The notes beneath the pieces were generated by a model that was not told the origin of the DNA, did no database searches, and saw nothing but the letters and a program-made list of their open reading frames with translations. The position numbers and the translations under genes were made by a program. A stretch of 64,000 nt of DNA. Source: CAVSVP01 sp963731125 (GTDB lineage: Bacteria > Pseudomonadota > Gammaproteobacteria > Competibacterales > Competibacteraceae). How positions within the stretch are numbered: the stretch's first letter is position 1; each line of letters opens with the position of its first letter. The stretch covers positions 372,001-436,000 of the forward strand of contig CAVSVP010000008.1 in NCBI GenBank assembly GCA_963731125.1. Reading direction: 5' to 3'. Positions 43,717 to 52,170 of the stretch are shown one piece after another.

Positions 43717-45843
43717 GGGTTGTCGTAACAGCACCAGGGATCGGGCCGCGAGTTCCAACCTTTCTGAGCCCTCGAGACTTTGTTGATCCGGCATCAATGT
43801 CGGCGTATCGGTATTCAAGGCCACCCACCAACGGCCTTCGGAAGGGCAGGGGGGCAGGGTAAAACCAACGGCTTGCGGAGTCGGATTCAACAGAATAAGC
43901 AGGGTGTCATTGGTCACAGGCCGGCCATTCTCGTCTACTTCATCCACCGACTCTCCGGCAAGCCGCAATCCCAGGCAATGTACCGCCACCGCTTCCCAGC
44001 CTTGATCCGTCATTTCTGTGCCATCGGGACGCAGCCAAGTCAGGTCCTTAATGTCCGAGCCGCGAATCCGGCGTCCCTGAAAGAACCGGCGTCGGTGTAA
44101 GTTAGGATGCTGTTGGCGCAAGCGGATCAGGTGCCGAGTAAATTCCAGCAGTGTCTGGCGCCGCTCATCCAACTCCCAATCATACCAAGACAGTTCATTA
44201 TCCTGGCAATAGGCGTTGTTGTTACCTTGCTGAGTTCGGTCCGGTTCATCACCCCCGCAGAGCATGGGCACGCCGCTGGCCAGCAGTAGGCTGGCCAGCA
44301 AGTTACGTTGCTGCCGCTCGCGCAGCGCCAGGATAGACGAATCCTCGGTCGGGCCCTCAACGCCGTAGTTGGCCGAGCGGTTATCGTCGCTGCCGTCCTG
44401 ATTATCCTCGCCGTTGGCTGCATTGTGCTTATGGTCATAGCTCACCAGATCGTGTAGCGTAAATCCATCGTGGGCTGTCACAAAATTAATGCTGGCAAAG
44501 GGACGGCGGCCGTCGTGATGGTACAAATCGCTGCTGCCGGTCAGCCGGTATCCTAGTTCCGCCAGCTGGTGGCCGTCGCCGCGCCAGTAACTGCGCGCCG
44601 TATCGCGGAATTTTCCATTCCATTCCGCCCAAAGAATAGGAAAATTACCGATCTGATAGCCGCCTTCACCGAGGCTCCAGGGTTCCGCAATAAGCTTGAC
44701 TTGGGAGATGACGGGGTCTTGATGGATAACATCAAAGAAACCGGCCAACCGATTCGCTTCTTGCAACTCCGTTGCCAGCGCCGCCGCCAGATCAAAGCGA
44801 AAACCATCCACATGCATTTCCAGGACCCAATAACGCAGACTGTCCATCAGCAGCTGCAGCACCTGGGGATGACCCGTGTTCAAGGTATTGCCGATCCCCG
44901 TACGATCGACATAGTAGCGTTTTTTCTCGGGCGTCAGGCGATAATAGACGGGATTGTCAATGCCGCGAAAGGAGAGGGTAGGTCCCAGGTGATTGCCCTC
45001 GCAGGAATGGTTGTATACCACATCCAGAATGACCTCGATGCCTTCCCGGGGCAGCGCCTTGACCATGGCCTTGAATTCTTCCACCTGTCCGCCCCGGTCG
45101 CCGCGGCTTGCATAGCGTGCCATTGGGGAAAAGAAGTTAAGGGTGTTGTAGCCCCAGTAATTGGTCAGGCCCCGTTCGACCAGTGGTTTATCATCCACGA
45201 AGGCGTGCACCGGTAACAGCTCAACGGCGGTGATGCCAAGATTTTTGAAATATTCCAGCACCGGGCGCGTGGCAAGCCCGGCGTAGGTGCCTCGCAATTC
45301 GGGTGGTACCTGCGGATGGCGGGCGGTTAAGCCCTTGACGTGGGTTTCGTAGAGAATGGACCGGTAAAGCGGGGTTTGGGGAGGCTGGTCGTCTTCCCAA
45401 TCGAAAGCAGGATCAATGACCACGCCTTTGGGTACGCCCCAGGCATCATCTGCAGAACACTGGGCCAAATCGGCTTCAGCGCGCTCCAGAGAATAGCCAA
45501 AGACAGGGGCTTCCCAGTTGACTTTGCCGGCAATGGCCTTGGCATAGGGATCAATCAGCAGTTTGGCTGGATTAAAACGCAGCCCTTCCTGCGGCTGATA
45601 GGGTCCATGTACGCGATAACCATACAACTGCCCGGGCTTCACCCCTGGCAGGTAACCATGCCAAACGTGCGCGGTCACTTCTTGTAGAGCAATCTTTTCC
45701 TCGCCGTTATGGGATTTTCCCTCGAGAAAAAGGCACAGCTCTACCTGGCTGGCATGTTCCGAAAAGATGGCAAAGTTAACGCCTTTGCCGTCCCAATGGG
45801 CTCCCAAAGGATAGGGTTTGCCCGGCAGTACAATACGCGTCAT
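43708..45843 (-). CDS. glgX: Glycogen debranching enzyme GlgX
   Basis: 711 aa from the ATG at 45841-45843, with GGAGG 8 nt upstream. The N-terminal CBM48-like domain opens with LPGKPYPLGAHWDGKGVNFA. It carries the GH13_11 barrel motifs: LLIDPYAKAIAG, GLTNYWGYNTLNFF, EVILDVVYNHSCEGN, VDGFRFDLAAALATE (nucleophile Asp), IAEPWSLGEGGYQ (acid Glu region), and FVTAHDGFTLHDLVSYD. GlgX removes alpha-1,6 branches of phosphorylase-limit glycogen in the cytoplasm. Length and motifs are typical and no lesion is seen. May be first in an operon with DUF3096 and PepSY. Confidence 0.95.
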   Translation of the reverse strand: MTRIVLPGKPYPLGAHWDGKGVNFAIFSEHASQVELCLFLEGKSHNGEEKIALQEVTAHVWHGYLPGVKPGQLYGYRVHGPYQPQEGLRFNPAKLLIDPYAKAIAGKVNWEAPVFGYSLERAEADLAQCSADDAWGVPKGVVIDPAFDWEDDQPPQTPLYRSILYETHVKGLTARHPQVPPELRGTYAGLATRPVLEYFKNLGITAVELLPVHAFVDDKPLVERGLTNYWGYNTLNFFSPMARYASRGDRGGQVEEFKAMVKALPREGIEVILDVVYNHSCEGNHLGPTLSFRGIDNPVYYRLTPEKKRYYVDRTGIGNTLNTGHPQVLQLLMDSLRYWVLEMHVDGFRFDLAAALATELQEANRLAGFFDVIHQDPVISQVKLIAEPWSLGEGGYQIGNFPILWAEWNGKFRDTARSYWRGDGHQLAELGYRLTGSSDLYHHDGRRPFASINFVTAHDGFTLHDLVSYDHKHNAANGEDNQDGSDDNRSANYGVEGPTEDSSILALRERQQRNLLASLLLASGVPMLCGGDEPDRTQQGNNNAYCQDNELSWYDWELDERRQTLLEFTRHLIRLRQQHPNLHRRRFFQGRRIRGSDIKDLTWLRPDGTEMTDQGWEAVAVHCLGLRLAGESVDEVDENGRPVTNDTLLILLNPTPQAVGFTLPPCPSEGRWWVALNTDTPTLMPDQQSLEGSERLELAARSLVLLRQPGR

Positions 45844-46149
45844 CAATTATCCTCCGCAACATCTGCACAACTCATTAACCACACAGTTAGCTTGGGGTTG
45901 CCGCAATGGCATTCGCTGTTCCGGTTGTGAGCGGGTAGAACGGAATTCCCAGTAATATCAATCTGGAAGCTGTTATCAAGACCGTCTGCGGCATGGACGT
46001 CGCAGTCGAGCTTATAGGGATATATTGACAGCGTGTCTTGAGAATAGCTTCCAGATCGATAGTCCTATGCGCTTGCCAATGGGTTTATAGATCAGACTCT
46101 GTCAGCCTCTGATGGTATGTCTTCCGATCCGTTCATGGGGTAATGAAAA
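45844..46149. other. Upstream region of glgX, with copy of GH15-upstream motif
   Basis: No gene. It contains the glgX promoter region. At 46035-46057 is a near copy of the 23-bp sequence before the GH15 start, followed by a 7-codon dead-end frame beginning ATGCGCTTGCC; it may be a duplicated fragment of the GH15 5' end. Confidence 0.35.
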
Positions 46150-46178
46150 CCGGCGTCTTGCTGATGGCAAGACGCCGG
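46150..46178 (-). terminator. Rho-independent terminator of the two-repeat membrane gene
   Basis: CCGGCGTCTTGC (46150-46161) pairs perfectly with GCAAGACGCCGG (46167-46178). On the minus strand the stem is followed by TTTTC. It lies 36 nt past the stop at 46215. Confidence 0.85.
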
Positions 46179-46460
46179 CCGGATCATGCAAGATGCTTAT
46201 CTGGCATAAGGCATTTATTGGCCGTAGAACATACTCAGCATCTTACCGCTGACGGCTGTACCACTCAGCAAAATAGCCGTGCCGATCGCTAATAGGGCCA
46301 CCAGGCTCAAGACACCTGGGTTAAGGCCGATCAGCGCAAGAATGCCGAGCAAAATGCTTGCCAGTCCAATTAATGCCTGGACGCCACCGGCAGCTGTCAT
46401 GGCCTCGTCCGCCACATGCCGGGCAGTCTCGTGGGCTCCCGAAATCTCGATCTTAAGAGA

Positions 46461-48121
46461 CTCGTCAGTCATAACTTCTCTGTCTGAACATCGAGCAAAA
46501 CTAACCGCGGCCGATCGTTGAATCAGCCGGTGAAACACTACGCCACCCTGTGATTTCAGCGATGATTCATGCTGCTTGGCGATCATCGTTAGGCGCATCC
46601 TCCTCGACGCCCACGAAGTAGCGGCGTATCTTCGCGATACGGCTGTTTGGCGGGAGATGGAGAAGTTGTTTGAGCACGAGAGGGGCCAACCCTGGTCGGA
46701 CGGTGTTTTCCGAGGGCAGCTCGCGTGAGCGGGTGCGCAGATAGAGCGCGTGGTGTTGCCAGACCTCGGTACCGAAACGAAGCGCGATGAGCTGCAACAG
46801 TCCGAGCGCGATGGCGGCACACAGGACGAAGCTTTCCTAAGCTTGCCAACAGGCCTCGACAGTGGGGAGGTGCTCGGGGCGTGGGATCTTCAACTTCCGA
46901 TTGGCCGTGGGGCGGCGGGAGTGACGGGGCAGTTGCTTGGTCCAGAAATGGAAACGAAAGGCACCGAGGATGTTTTTCATCATCGAAAACAGGGTTTCTA
47001 TGCGGGTCCGGCTGCCATACAGCTCGATGGCGGTGGTCGCTGAGAGCGTCAGATCGGAGGACATCAGCACAATCGGGCCGCGGGAGGTGATGGCGAAGAT
47101 GAACAACAGCCAGTCCCCGAGGGGTTTCCACAGTAACGGAATACGCATCAGTTGGACCGCTTCGAGCTTACCGTAGACGTGACACTGGACGGTGTGAAAC
47201 AACTGCGGATGATCGAAACACGCCATCAGATGCACTTTGTCGCCATAGCGTGGTTGCGGCCCCCGGCGGCCGGGCGGCTTGGGCTCGGCCGGGAAATAGG
47301 CTACGTAGTTTTTTTTCGCCCGCGTCAGGATCGTCAGATACGGTTGTTTCAAAATGAGCGAATACACCGAGCGGGCCAGGCGAAACACCCCGGCGGTGGA
47401 GAAGAATGCATCCAACACCAAAAACGCCGGACGGTCGTGACTGACGGCGAAGCTCAGCGCCATGTGCACCCCCCGCTCCGCCAAGCTCGGACCGGGGCGC
47501 GCCGAGCCGGGCTCCCCTTCGCCCCGATGGCAGAAGCCTTGATGGATACGAAACGCCAACGGCAAACAAAAACACGCCCTCAGCGAGCCCACCACCAGAC
47601 CGACCGCGCCCCAACAGTGGCCGCGGAAATAGGAGGGCTTGCGTTGTGTCTCCGAGGTCTCACGCAGCGATACCACCCCGGGCATTCGCCCTCCGTCCTT
47701 GACCACATGGGTATGATCGCCCAACAACACACACCGCCCCTCGACCTCGACCGTGACCGCCTGGCTCAACACATAGCGCTGCCATGCCGCCAGGAGTTCA
47801 TCATCGCTATAGGCCGTGGAGCGAAAAAAGTGCAGCAAGCGATGATAGCCCCGTTCGTCTCCGCGCCAGAACCGACACATCGAGGTCACCCCGATCATCT
47901 CCGGGGCGGCCAGAAAACTCAACACCACCGCCGCGAACAGCAGCCAACTGCGGTGTCGGGAAAAGACACTTTGAAAGCTCTCTAGCGCGTGATATACGTA
48001 TCTCAGCATGGATTCTCCTTGGGCTACCGAGGTGCTCAAACGCGGGTAGCTCGAGGGAATTCATGCTGCTTTTGGGCAAGGCAAGCAAGGTTTTTCGGTG
48101 ACAGAACTTATGACTGACGAG
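46461..48121 (-). mobile_element. IS4-like element, copy B, 8-bp target duplication
   Basis: Ends CTCGTCAGTCATAACTTC and the complement of CTCGTCAGTCATAAGTTC; the duplication TTAAGAGA flanks both (46453-46460, 48122-48129). Length 1661 bp. Same family as 7887-9545, with scattered differences, so the two are not a recent direct duplication. Confidence 0.93.
46567..48039 (-). pseudogene. IS4-superfamily transposase, copy B, amber-interrupted
   Basis: Colinear with copy A over its whole length. The frame 48039-46837 ends at TAG (46837-46839) in CWQA-stop-ESFVLC where copy A has CWQAYEIFVLC, so a TAT codon became TAG. The remaining C-terminal ~90 codons continue in frame to 46567. The catalytic core is upstream of the stop, but the missing C-terminal tail makes activity doubtful; copy A could supply enzyme in trans. 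Confidence 0.88.
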
Positions 48122-48305
48122 TTAAGAGAGTTAAGCCGTGAGATTTCGCCGCTGCTTATGACCAGTGCACCGCCGAATACAATAACAGCGACGGGTAACA
48201 GGACGGCAGGATCAATGGAGAGCAGCGCGAGGATGCCGAGCACAATTCCGGCGACGCCGGCAAGGATCTCGGTAACTCCTCAGGCAGCTGCTGCGTCAGT
48301 CCACT

Positions 48306-48449
48306 ATGATGGCATTTGTTGAGGTGTTTTCCATCATTTTCATAAGCTTTCTACTGTTGGCGCCTCTGCTGCTAATGATTCACCGCCCTGCTAAAAAAAT
48401 CACCTCCGGGCACAGTGCGATCTCCACTCGGCGCCACATTCCCAGGAGA
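48306..48449 (+). pseudogene. C-terminal fragment of an MFS (EmrB-like) transporter
   Basis: A short frame reading MMAFVEVFSIIFISFLLLAP then LLLMIHRPAKK matches the last membrane helix and basic tail of DHA2/EmrB-type efflux proteins. No upstream part of such a gene exists; the preceding DNA belongs to the broken two-repeat membrane protein on the other strand. It is probably a deletion junction. Confidence 0.4.
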
Positions 48450-48609
48450 CAGAGCCGTGAGTCAACAGCAGCGAGATTACAAGGATTATGCCGCCAATGA
48501 ACGCAACTATTTGGCCTGGATTCGCACGGCTATTACCGTTATTACCTTGGGCTTTCTAATGGAGAAATTTGAACTGTTTTTGGCTACGTTGCATCTTAAG
48601 TGGCTAAAG

Positions 48610-48881
48610 CCAGCCCTTTAAAGGTGAGAAAACATAGGCTGAAATTGAGTTTTGAGCCTTTTTGTTGAAAACCCCGATTTTTTCCACATTATCCTAATTT
48701 GCCCTCATAGACGCTCTATGTTGGAAATCAAAAAATATTTTAAAATCAAATACATAAAAAATTCACGAAAATCGCTCAATTTAGAAAATTGTGGCATGAA
48801 ACATGCTGAAAAATTCAGAAACTGAATTTGTAAATTATTTACTTTTGAATACAATTGGTTACGACACCTTTAAAGGGCTGG
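48610..48881. mobile_element. 272-bp MITE with 17-bp inverted repeats
   Basis: CCAGCCCTTTAAAGGTG at 48610 and its exact complement ending at 48881. TGGCTAAAG is duplicated on each side (48601-48609, 48882-48890). The interior is AT-rich with no coding capacity. It must be mobilised in trans by a transposase recognising CCAGCCCTTTAAAGG ends; no element in this window has them. Confidence 0.9.
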
Positions 48882-49081
48882 TGGCTAAAGCAGGGTAACG
48901 GCTCTGTACCGGTTGACGACATCGCAAAGGGTTCTTTTGTGGGTATAGCTCTAGTGCTATTCGGGATTGGTATTGTGCTTGTTGGTTTTTATCGATTCGT
49001 CCGGGTCAAGCGGGCTCTGGACAGTGGCGACGAGTACATGTTCCGCGGTATCACCTTGCCATTGTTAGTGGCAGTGATTAG

Positions 49082-50630
49082 CTTGACAATGTCACATTAG
49101 CCTCACGTCGGGCCGGTGTGGGCTCTGTTCTCAAGCCGTTGTTTTTTAAGCTTACTTTTTCGTGATCGTGTACGATTGAGCAAATGCCCGATCACGCGCT
49201 CCGTGGCTTGTTCTTCGGTCAAGCGTTTCAGCGGCATGACCGCACGCAGTAACTCCCGGACATTCGCCACCGACAGGGGGGGTAGAACATCCGTTTCCAG
49301 TTCTTGGAGCAAGGTGGGATCACGGGGATGCTCGCGTGCCCAGTCGATTTGGGTTTGGGCGATGAACCAAGCGGCGCGCACCGTCAAGGCGAGATGATGG
49401 TCCCAGGCGCGGTATTTCTGCGCCTGCCACTCGTCCCAGCCCAGCTCCGACTTGGCGTCCTGGTTAGCCCGTTCGATAAAATAGCGTTGGCACTTCCACC
49501 AGGCCAGTGGTTCCAGCGCGGTGTCCAGCGAAGCATTACCCAGGGCATAGCTGTACCGGCTTTCGGCCGCTTCGCGCATCACCAGCCACTCTTCGACCGC
49601 CTGCCCGCCATGGACCGTCCACCCCCGACGCGCGGCAAAGCGTTCACATCGCTCGCCTCGTTCCGTCGCCCGGACCCGAAGCCGCTGCCAGGTCATGGCC
49701 TCACGCAGGCTATCCGCGCGTACCGGTTCCCCCGCGAGCACCGGTACCCGGGTTGGCTTGCTTCCTCGCTTACCGTGGCGTGCCGGGAGACCGCGCGTTG
49801 GTTGTGTCAGGTACACGGTGGTATCGGCCGGTACCTCGGCCATATACCGCTGGTGCGCCTGGCGCACCGGCGCCCGCAACCAGTCACTGCGTCCGTACCG
49901 GCTATCGAAGCCGACCATCTCGAACGGCAGGCCGCCCGCGATGACCTCGGCAATCCCGTCCCAGGCCAGTTCGACTGTGGTTTTGAAACGCCGCGACTCC
50001 GGAATACCCCGTCGCTGACGCCGCTTCTGATGGCTGGCTTCGAACCACGCCTCGGGCAGAAATAGCTTTCCCGTGAGCCAGCTCCAAAACCCCGTCGCGA
50101 CCGTGAGGTTCACATCGCTTAACCACACCCCCACTTGGCGCGTCTCCCCTTTGCCGAGCCGGCCGTTGTATTGCTTGGCCGCTCCCGCGCGGTCACCGCT
50201 GGCCTTCGCGTCGGCGCTTTCGTCAACCAGTAAGACCGCTCCCCTCGTCAATGCCGGCAGCGCTTTGACTTCGTCCTGAACCTGGCGAGAGACCGCCTCG
50301 GCTGACCAGGGGGAGTGGCTCATGAAGTGGTGGAGGTGTTGTCCTTCAACGCCCGCCTCGCGGCCTATTCCGCTATCATGTCGGTTCCCCTCCCTGCGCC
50401 GCAGCCCGCTCAAGTAATGCCGCGCGTAGGCGCTGCCGTCTCGGGTTTGGGTCTTGAAACAGCTCCGGTAGCGGCCCCAACACTCATGCAGCCGCTGCCC
50501 CAGCGTGTGGATCGCCTCGGGCACAAGACCCCACCGATGCCCCAACTCTTTTTTGTCGTCATCGCTTTTCTACAGAAAAATCATTATGATACAAACTCAC
50601 TCGGCAGTTGGGTAATGTGACATTGTCAAG
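49082..50630 (-). mobile_element. IS701-family element with TTAG duplication
   Basis: CTTGACAATGTCACATTA at the left end and its complement at the right end form inverted repeats. TTAG (fits the IS701 YTAR target) flanks both ends (49078-49081, 50631-50634). Length 1549 bp. It interrupts yidH. Confidence 0.92.
49103..50545 (-). CDS. IS701-family transposase
   Basis: 480 aa. HHFMSHSPWSAEAVSRQVQD, GAVLLVDESADAKASGDRAG (Asp), GLPFEMVGFDSRYGRSDWLR (Asp) and RYFIERANQDAKSELGWDEW (Glu) are in the family's order and spacing. Its GC-rich codon use differs from the yidH gene it splits. No lesion is visible. Confidence 0.92.
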   Translation of the reverse strand: MGHRWGLVPEAIHTLGQRLHECWGRYRSCFKTQTRDGSAYARHYLSGLRRREGNRHDSGIGREAGVEGQHLHHFMSHSPWSAEAVSRQVQDEVKALPALTRGAVLLVDESADAKASGDRAGAAKQYNGRLGKGETRQVGVWLSDVNLTVATGFWSWLTGKLFLPEAWFEASHQKRRQRRGIPESRRFKTTVELAWDGIAEVIAGGLPFEMVGFDSRYGRSDWLRAPVRQAHQRYMAEVPADTTVYLTQPTRGLPARHGKRGSKPTRVPVLAGEPVRADSLREAMTWQRLRVRATERGERCERFAARRGWTVHGGQAVEEWLVMREAAESRYSYALGNASLDTALEPLAWWKCQRYFIERANQDAKSELGWDEWQAQKYRAWDHHLALTVRAAWFIAQTQIDWAREHPRDPTLLQELETDVLPPLSVANVRELLRAVMPLKRLTEEQATERVIGHLLNRTRSRKSKLKKQRLENRAHTGPT

Positions 50631-50752
50631 TTAGGCTGGGCTTTGAAATTTATCTGTTAGTGTATCTGGCGGAGCTGTTGTAGGTGCGGAAAGATTCTTC
50701 GCGATGATCATGATCCGGTATAAAACGCTCTGTCCTGGGATGGGTAACACGA

Positions 50753-52019
50753 CTATTTAATTTTGGTCTCTGCGCCGCGCATTATCCCGAAGCGCAGGAT
50801 AGTAGGCCCAATCAGCTGAGCCATCAGGACAGCCAGTAAAACGGCAGAGATAAGTGCATGAAATATTACCTTGGAGGCTATCGGTAGGGTTCTGATACCC
50901 GGAGAACCGGCGAAAGTGAGCAGCAGCCCGATGACCAGCCCCCCTTGTGCCACAAGACAGAGCCCGAGACAGCTGCGGATGCGGCGGTCGAGCCGAAACG
51001 CCGTTGCCGCCAGCGCTGTCCCCGTGTATTTGCCGGTCAGTCGCACCAACACATAGACGGAGGCGATAAGCACCGTTCTGGGATCGCTAATGGTGTTAAT
51101 ATGCAACTGAGCATCGGCAAGCACCAAGAAAATCAGAAACAATGGATCCAGGAAGGGAGCAACCAGGCGGTTGAGTCGCGCCATGGTGTTTTTCGAAAGC
51201 ATATTTGCCATCATTAGACCCGCTGTTAGGGGCGCCAGCAGATGTGATAGGCCAAGAACCAGCGCTGCGCCAATCGTGATCAATGACAGCCCGAGAAACG
51301 TCACCTGCACTCGATGGTCGGCAACCTGCGGGTCGCGTTCCATGAGTTGGACTGTCAGGGATATCACGCCTCCCATTACGGCACCGTAAGCGACAGACCA
51401 AAATTCCTGCGTTACCGCATGTCTACGGCGGAAAGTACGCTCGGCATGTCGCCTTCGGAAGAGACCATCTTAATGACGGTAGTGGACACCAGCCGAACAG
51501 AATAACGCAGCAGGCATCGTTTAAGGCGATAACGCCGTAGAGATAAGCGATGAATTTGCCCCGTGCGCGCAGGCTTTTCGCCATCACATAGGTCGTCGTC
51601 GGTGCCGTCGACGTGGCGATTGCTCCGAGCAGCAGGGCATAAGGCACGGGGATACCGATCAGCAGCATCGCTGCAAACACGCCCATAAAGGATCCTAAAA
51701 ACTGGGCTAGCGTCAGTCCGACCACCGTCCAGCCGATGGCTTTGAGCTTGCTGAGCGCAAACTCGCTACCGATGTTAAACGCAATGGCGGCGAGGGATAT
51801 GGTGGTAAATACATGGAGAGGCCCCAACAGCATGGTTTGGCTAATCAAGCCGCTGCCATAGGGCTCAAGCAATAAGCCCGCGATAATGTAGCCGGTGATC
51901 GGCGGCAGTCGAAACCACTCGGCGACGCGGCCGCTTACTGCGCCGCAAAACAGCACGGCTCCAACCACCAGAACCGGGCTTTCCTGGCTACTCGTCCAGA
52001 AACTGAATAAATCATCCAT
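50753..52019 (-). pseudogene. Kef/CPA2-type cation:proton antiporter, frameshifted
   Basis: N-terminal half 52019 to about 51490: RLPPITGYIIAGLLLEPYGS, IAFNIGSEFALSKLKAIGWT, and APTTTYVMAKSLRARGKFIA. Frame is lost after CCVILFG; a second frame reads LVSTTVIKMVSSEGDMPSVL to about 51430; a third resumes EFWSVAYGAVMGGVISL and continues to 50753 (LTAGLMMANMLSKNT, LVAQGGLVIGLLLTFAGSPG). So at least two single-base lesions break a Na+/H+- or K+/H+-exchanger membrane domain. No RCK/TrkA-N domain follows. Confidence 0.85.
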
Positions 52020-52170
52020 CCGTGTTCCAAGCCCGTTCGTTACGTCTGGTATACGGTGCCGACAAAATTCTACAAAGAAAATACAAACGTCAGGAGTGTA
52101 ACCTGCCGTCCACTTTCACGAGCTACCCGGTGCCATTGTGCGCGCTCGACAGGTTGCGCCTTAACGCGGA

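Larger units (their letters stand above)
46215..48310 (-). pseudogene. Two-repeat small membrane protein split by IS copy B
   Basis: Removing the IS and one TTAAGAGA joins GEISRLNSL to KIEISGAHE in frame and yields a protein with two homologous membrane units. The first is VTEILAGVAGIVLGILALLS followed by IDPAVLLPVAVIVFGGALVI; the second is GVQALIGLASILLGILALIG followed by LNPGVLSLVALLAIGTAILL. The sequence before the first unit reads AAAA-stop-GV where AAAA-GGV is expected, so a nonsense mutation (or start loss) precedes the IS, and no N-terminus is identifiable. The apparent start MTDES at 46472 is an artefact of the IS end. Function unknown; a perfect terminator follows it. Confidence 0.8.
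48457..50683 (+). pseudogene. yidH: YidH/DUF202 inner-membrane protein, split by a MITE and by IS701
   Basis: GTG start at 48457 with AGGAG 8 nt upstream. RDYKDYAANERNYLAWIRTA is the DUF202 signature, followed by helix 1. The frame is broken by a 272-bp MITE after WLK, resumes at 48891 (QGNGSVPVDD, then helix 2 GSFVGIALVLFGIGIVLVGF), then is broken again by IS701 after VAVI and ends GFEIYLLVYLAELL at 50683. Removing both insertions with one copy of each target duplication gives a perfect 130-codon frame. Family function unknown (small inner-membrane protein). Both insertions must be fairly recent because no other lesion is visible. Confidence 0.92.

Noticed and set aside
46215..46472. Gene start MTDES at 46472 as a genuine start of a small membrane protein
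   Set aside because: The ATGACTGACGAG lies in the IS terminal repeat; the coding sequence continues into the part beyond the IS when the element is removed.
47152..47985. 277-codon + strand frame opposite IS copy B transposase
   Set aside because: Antisense to a recognised transposase; composition is that of a shadow frame.
48098..48322. 74-codon + strand frame starting in the IS end
   Set aside because: Start codon is IS terminal sequence and the rest is antisense to the broken two-repeat membrane protein.
49304..50065. 253-codon + strand frame opposite the IS701 transposase
   Set aside because: Shadow of the transposase, no motif.
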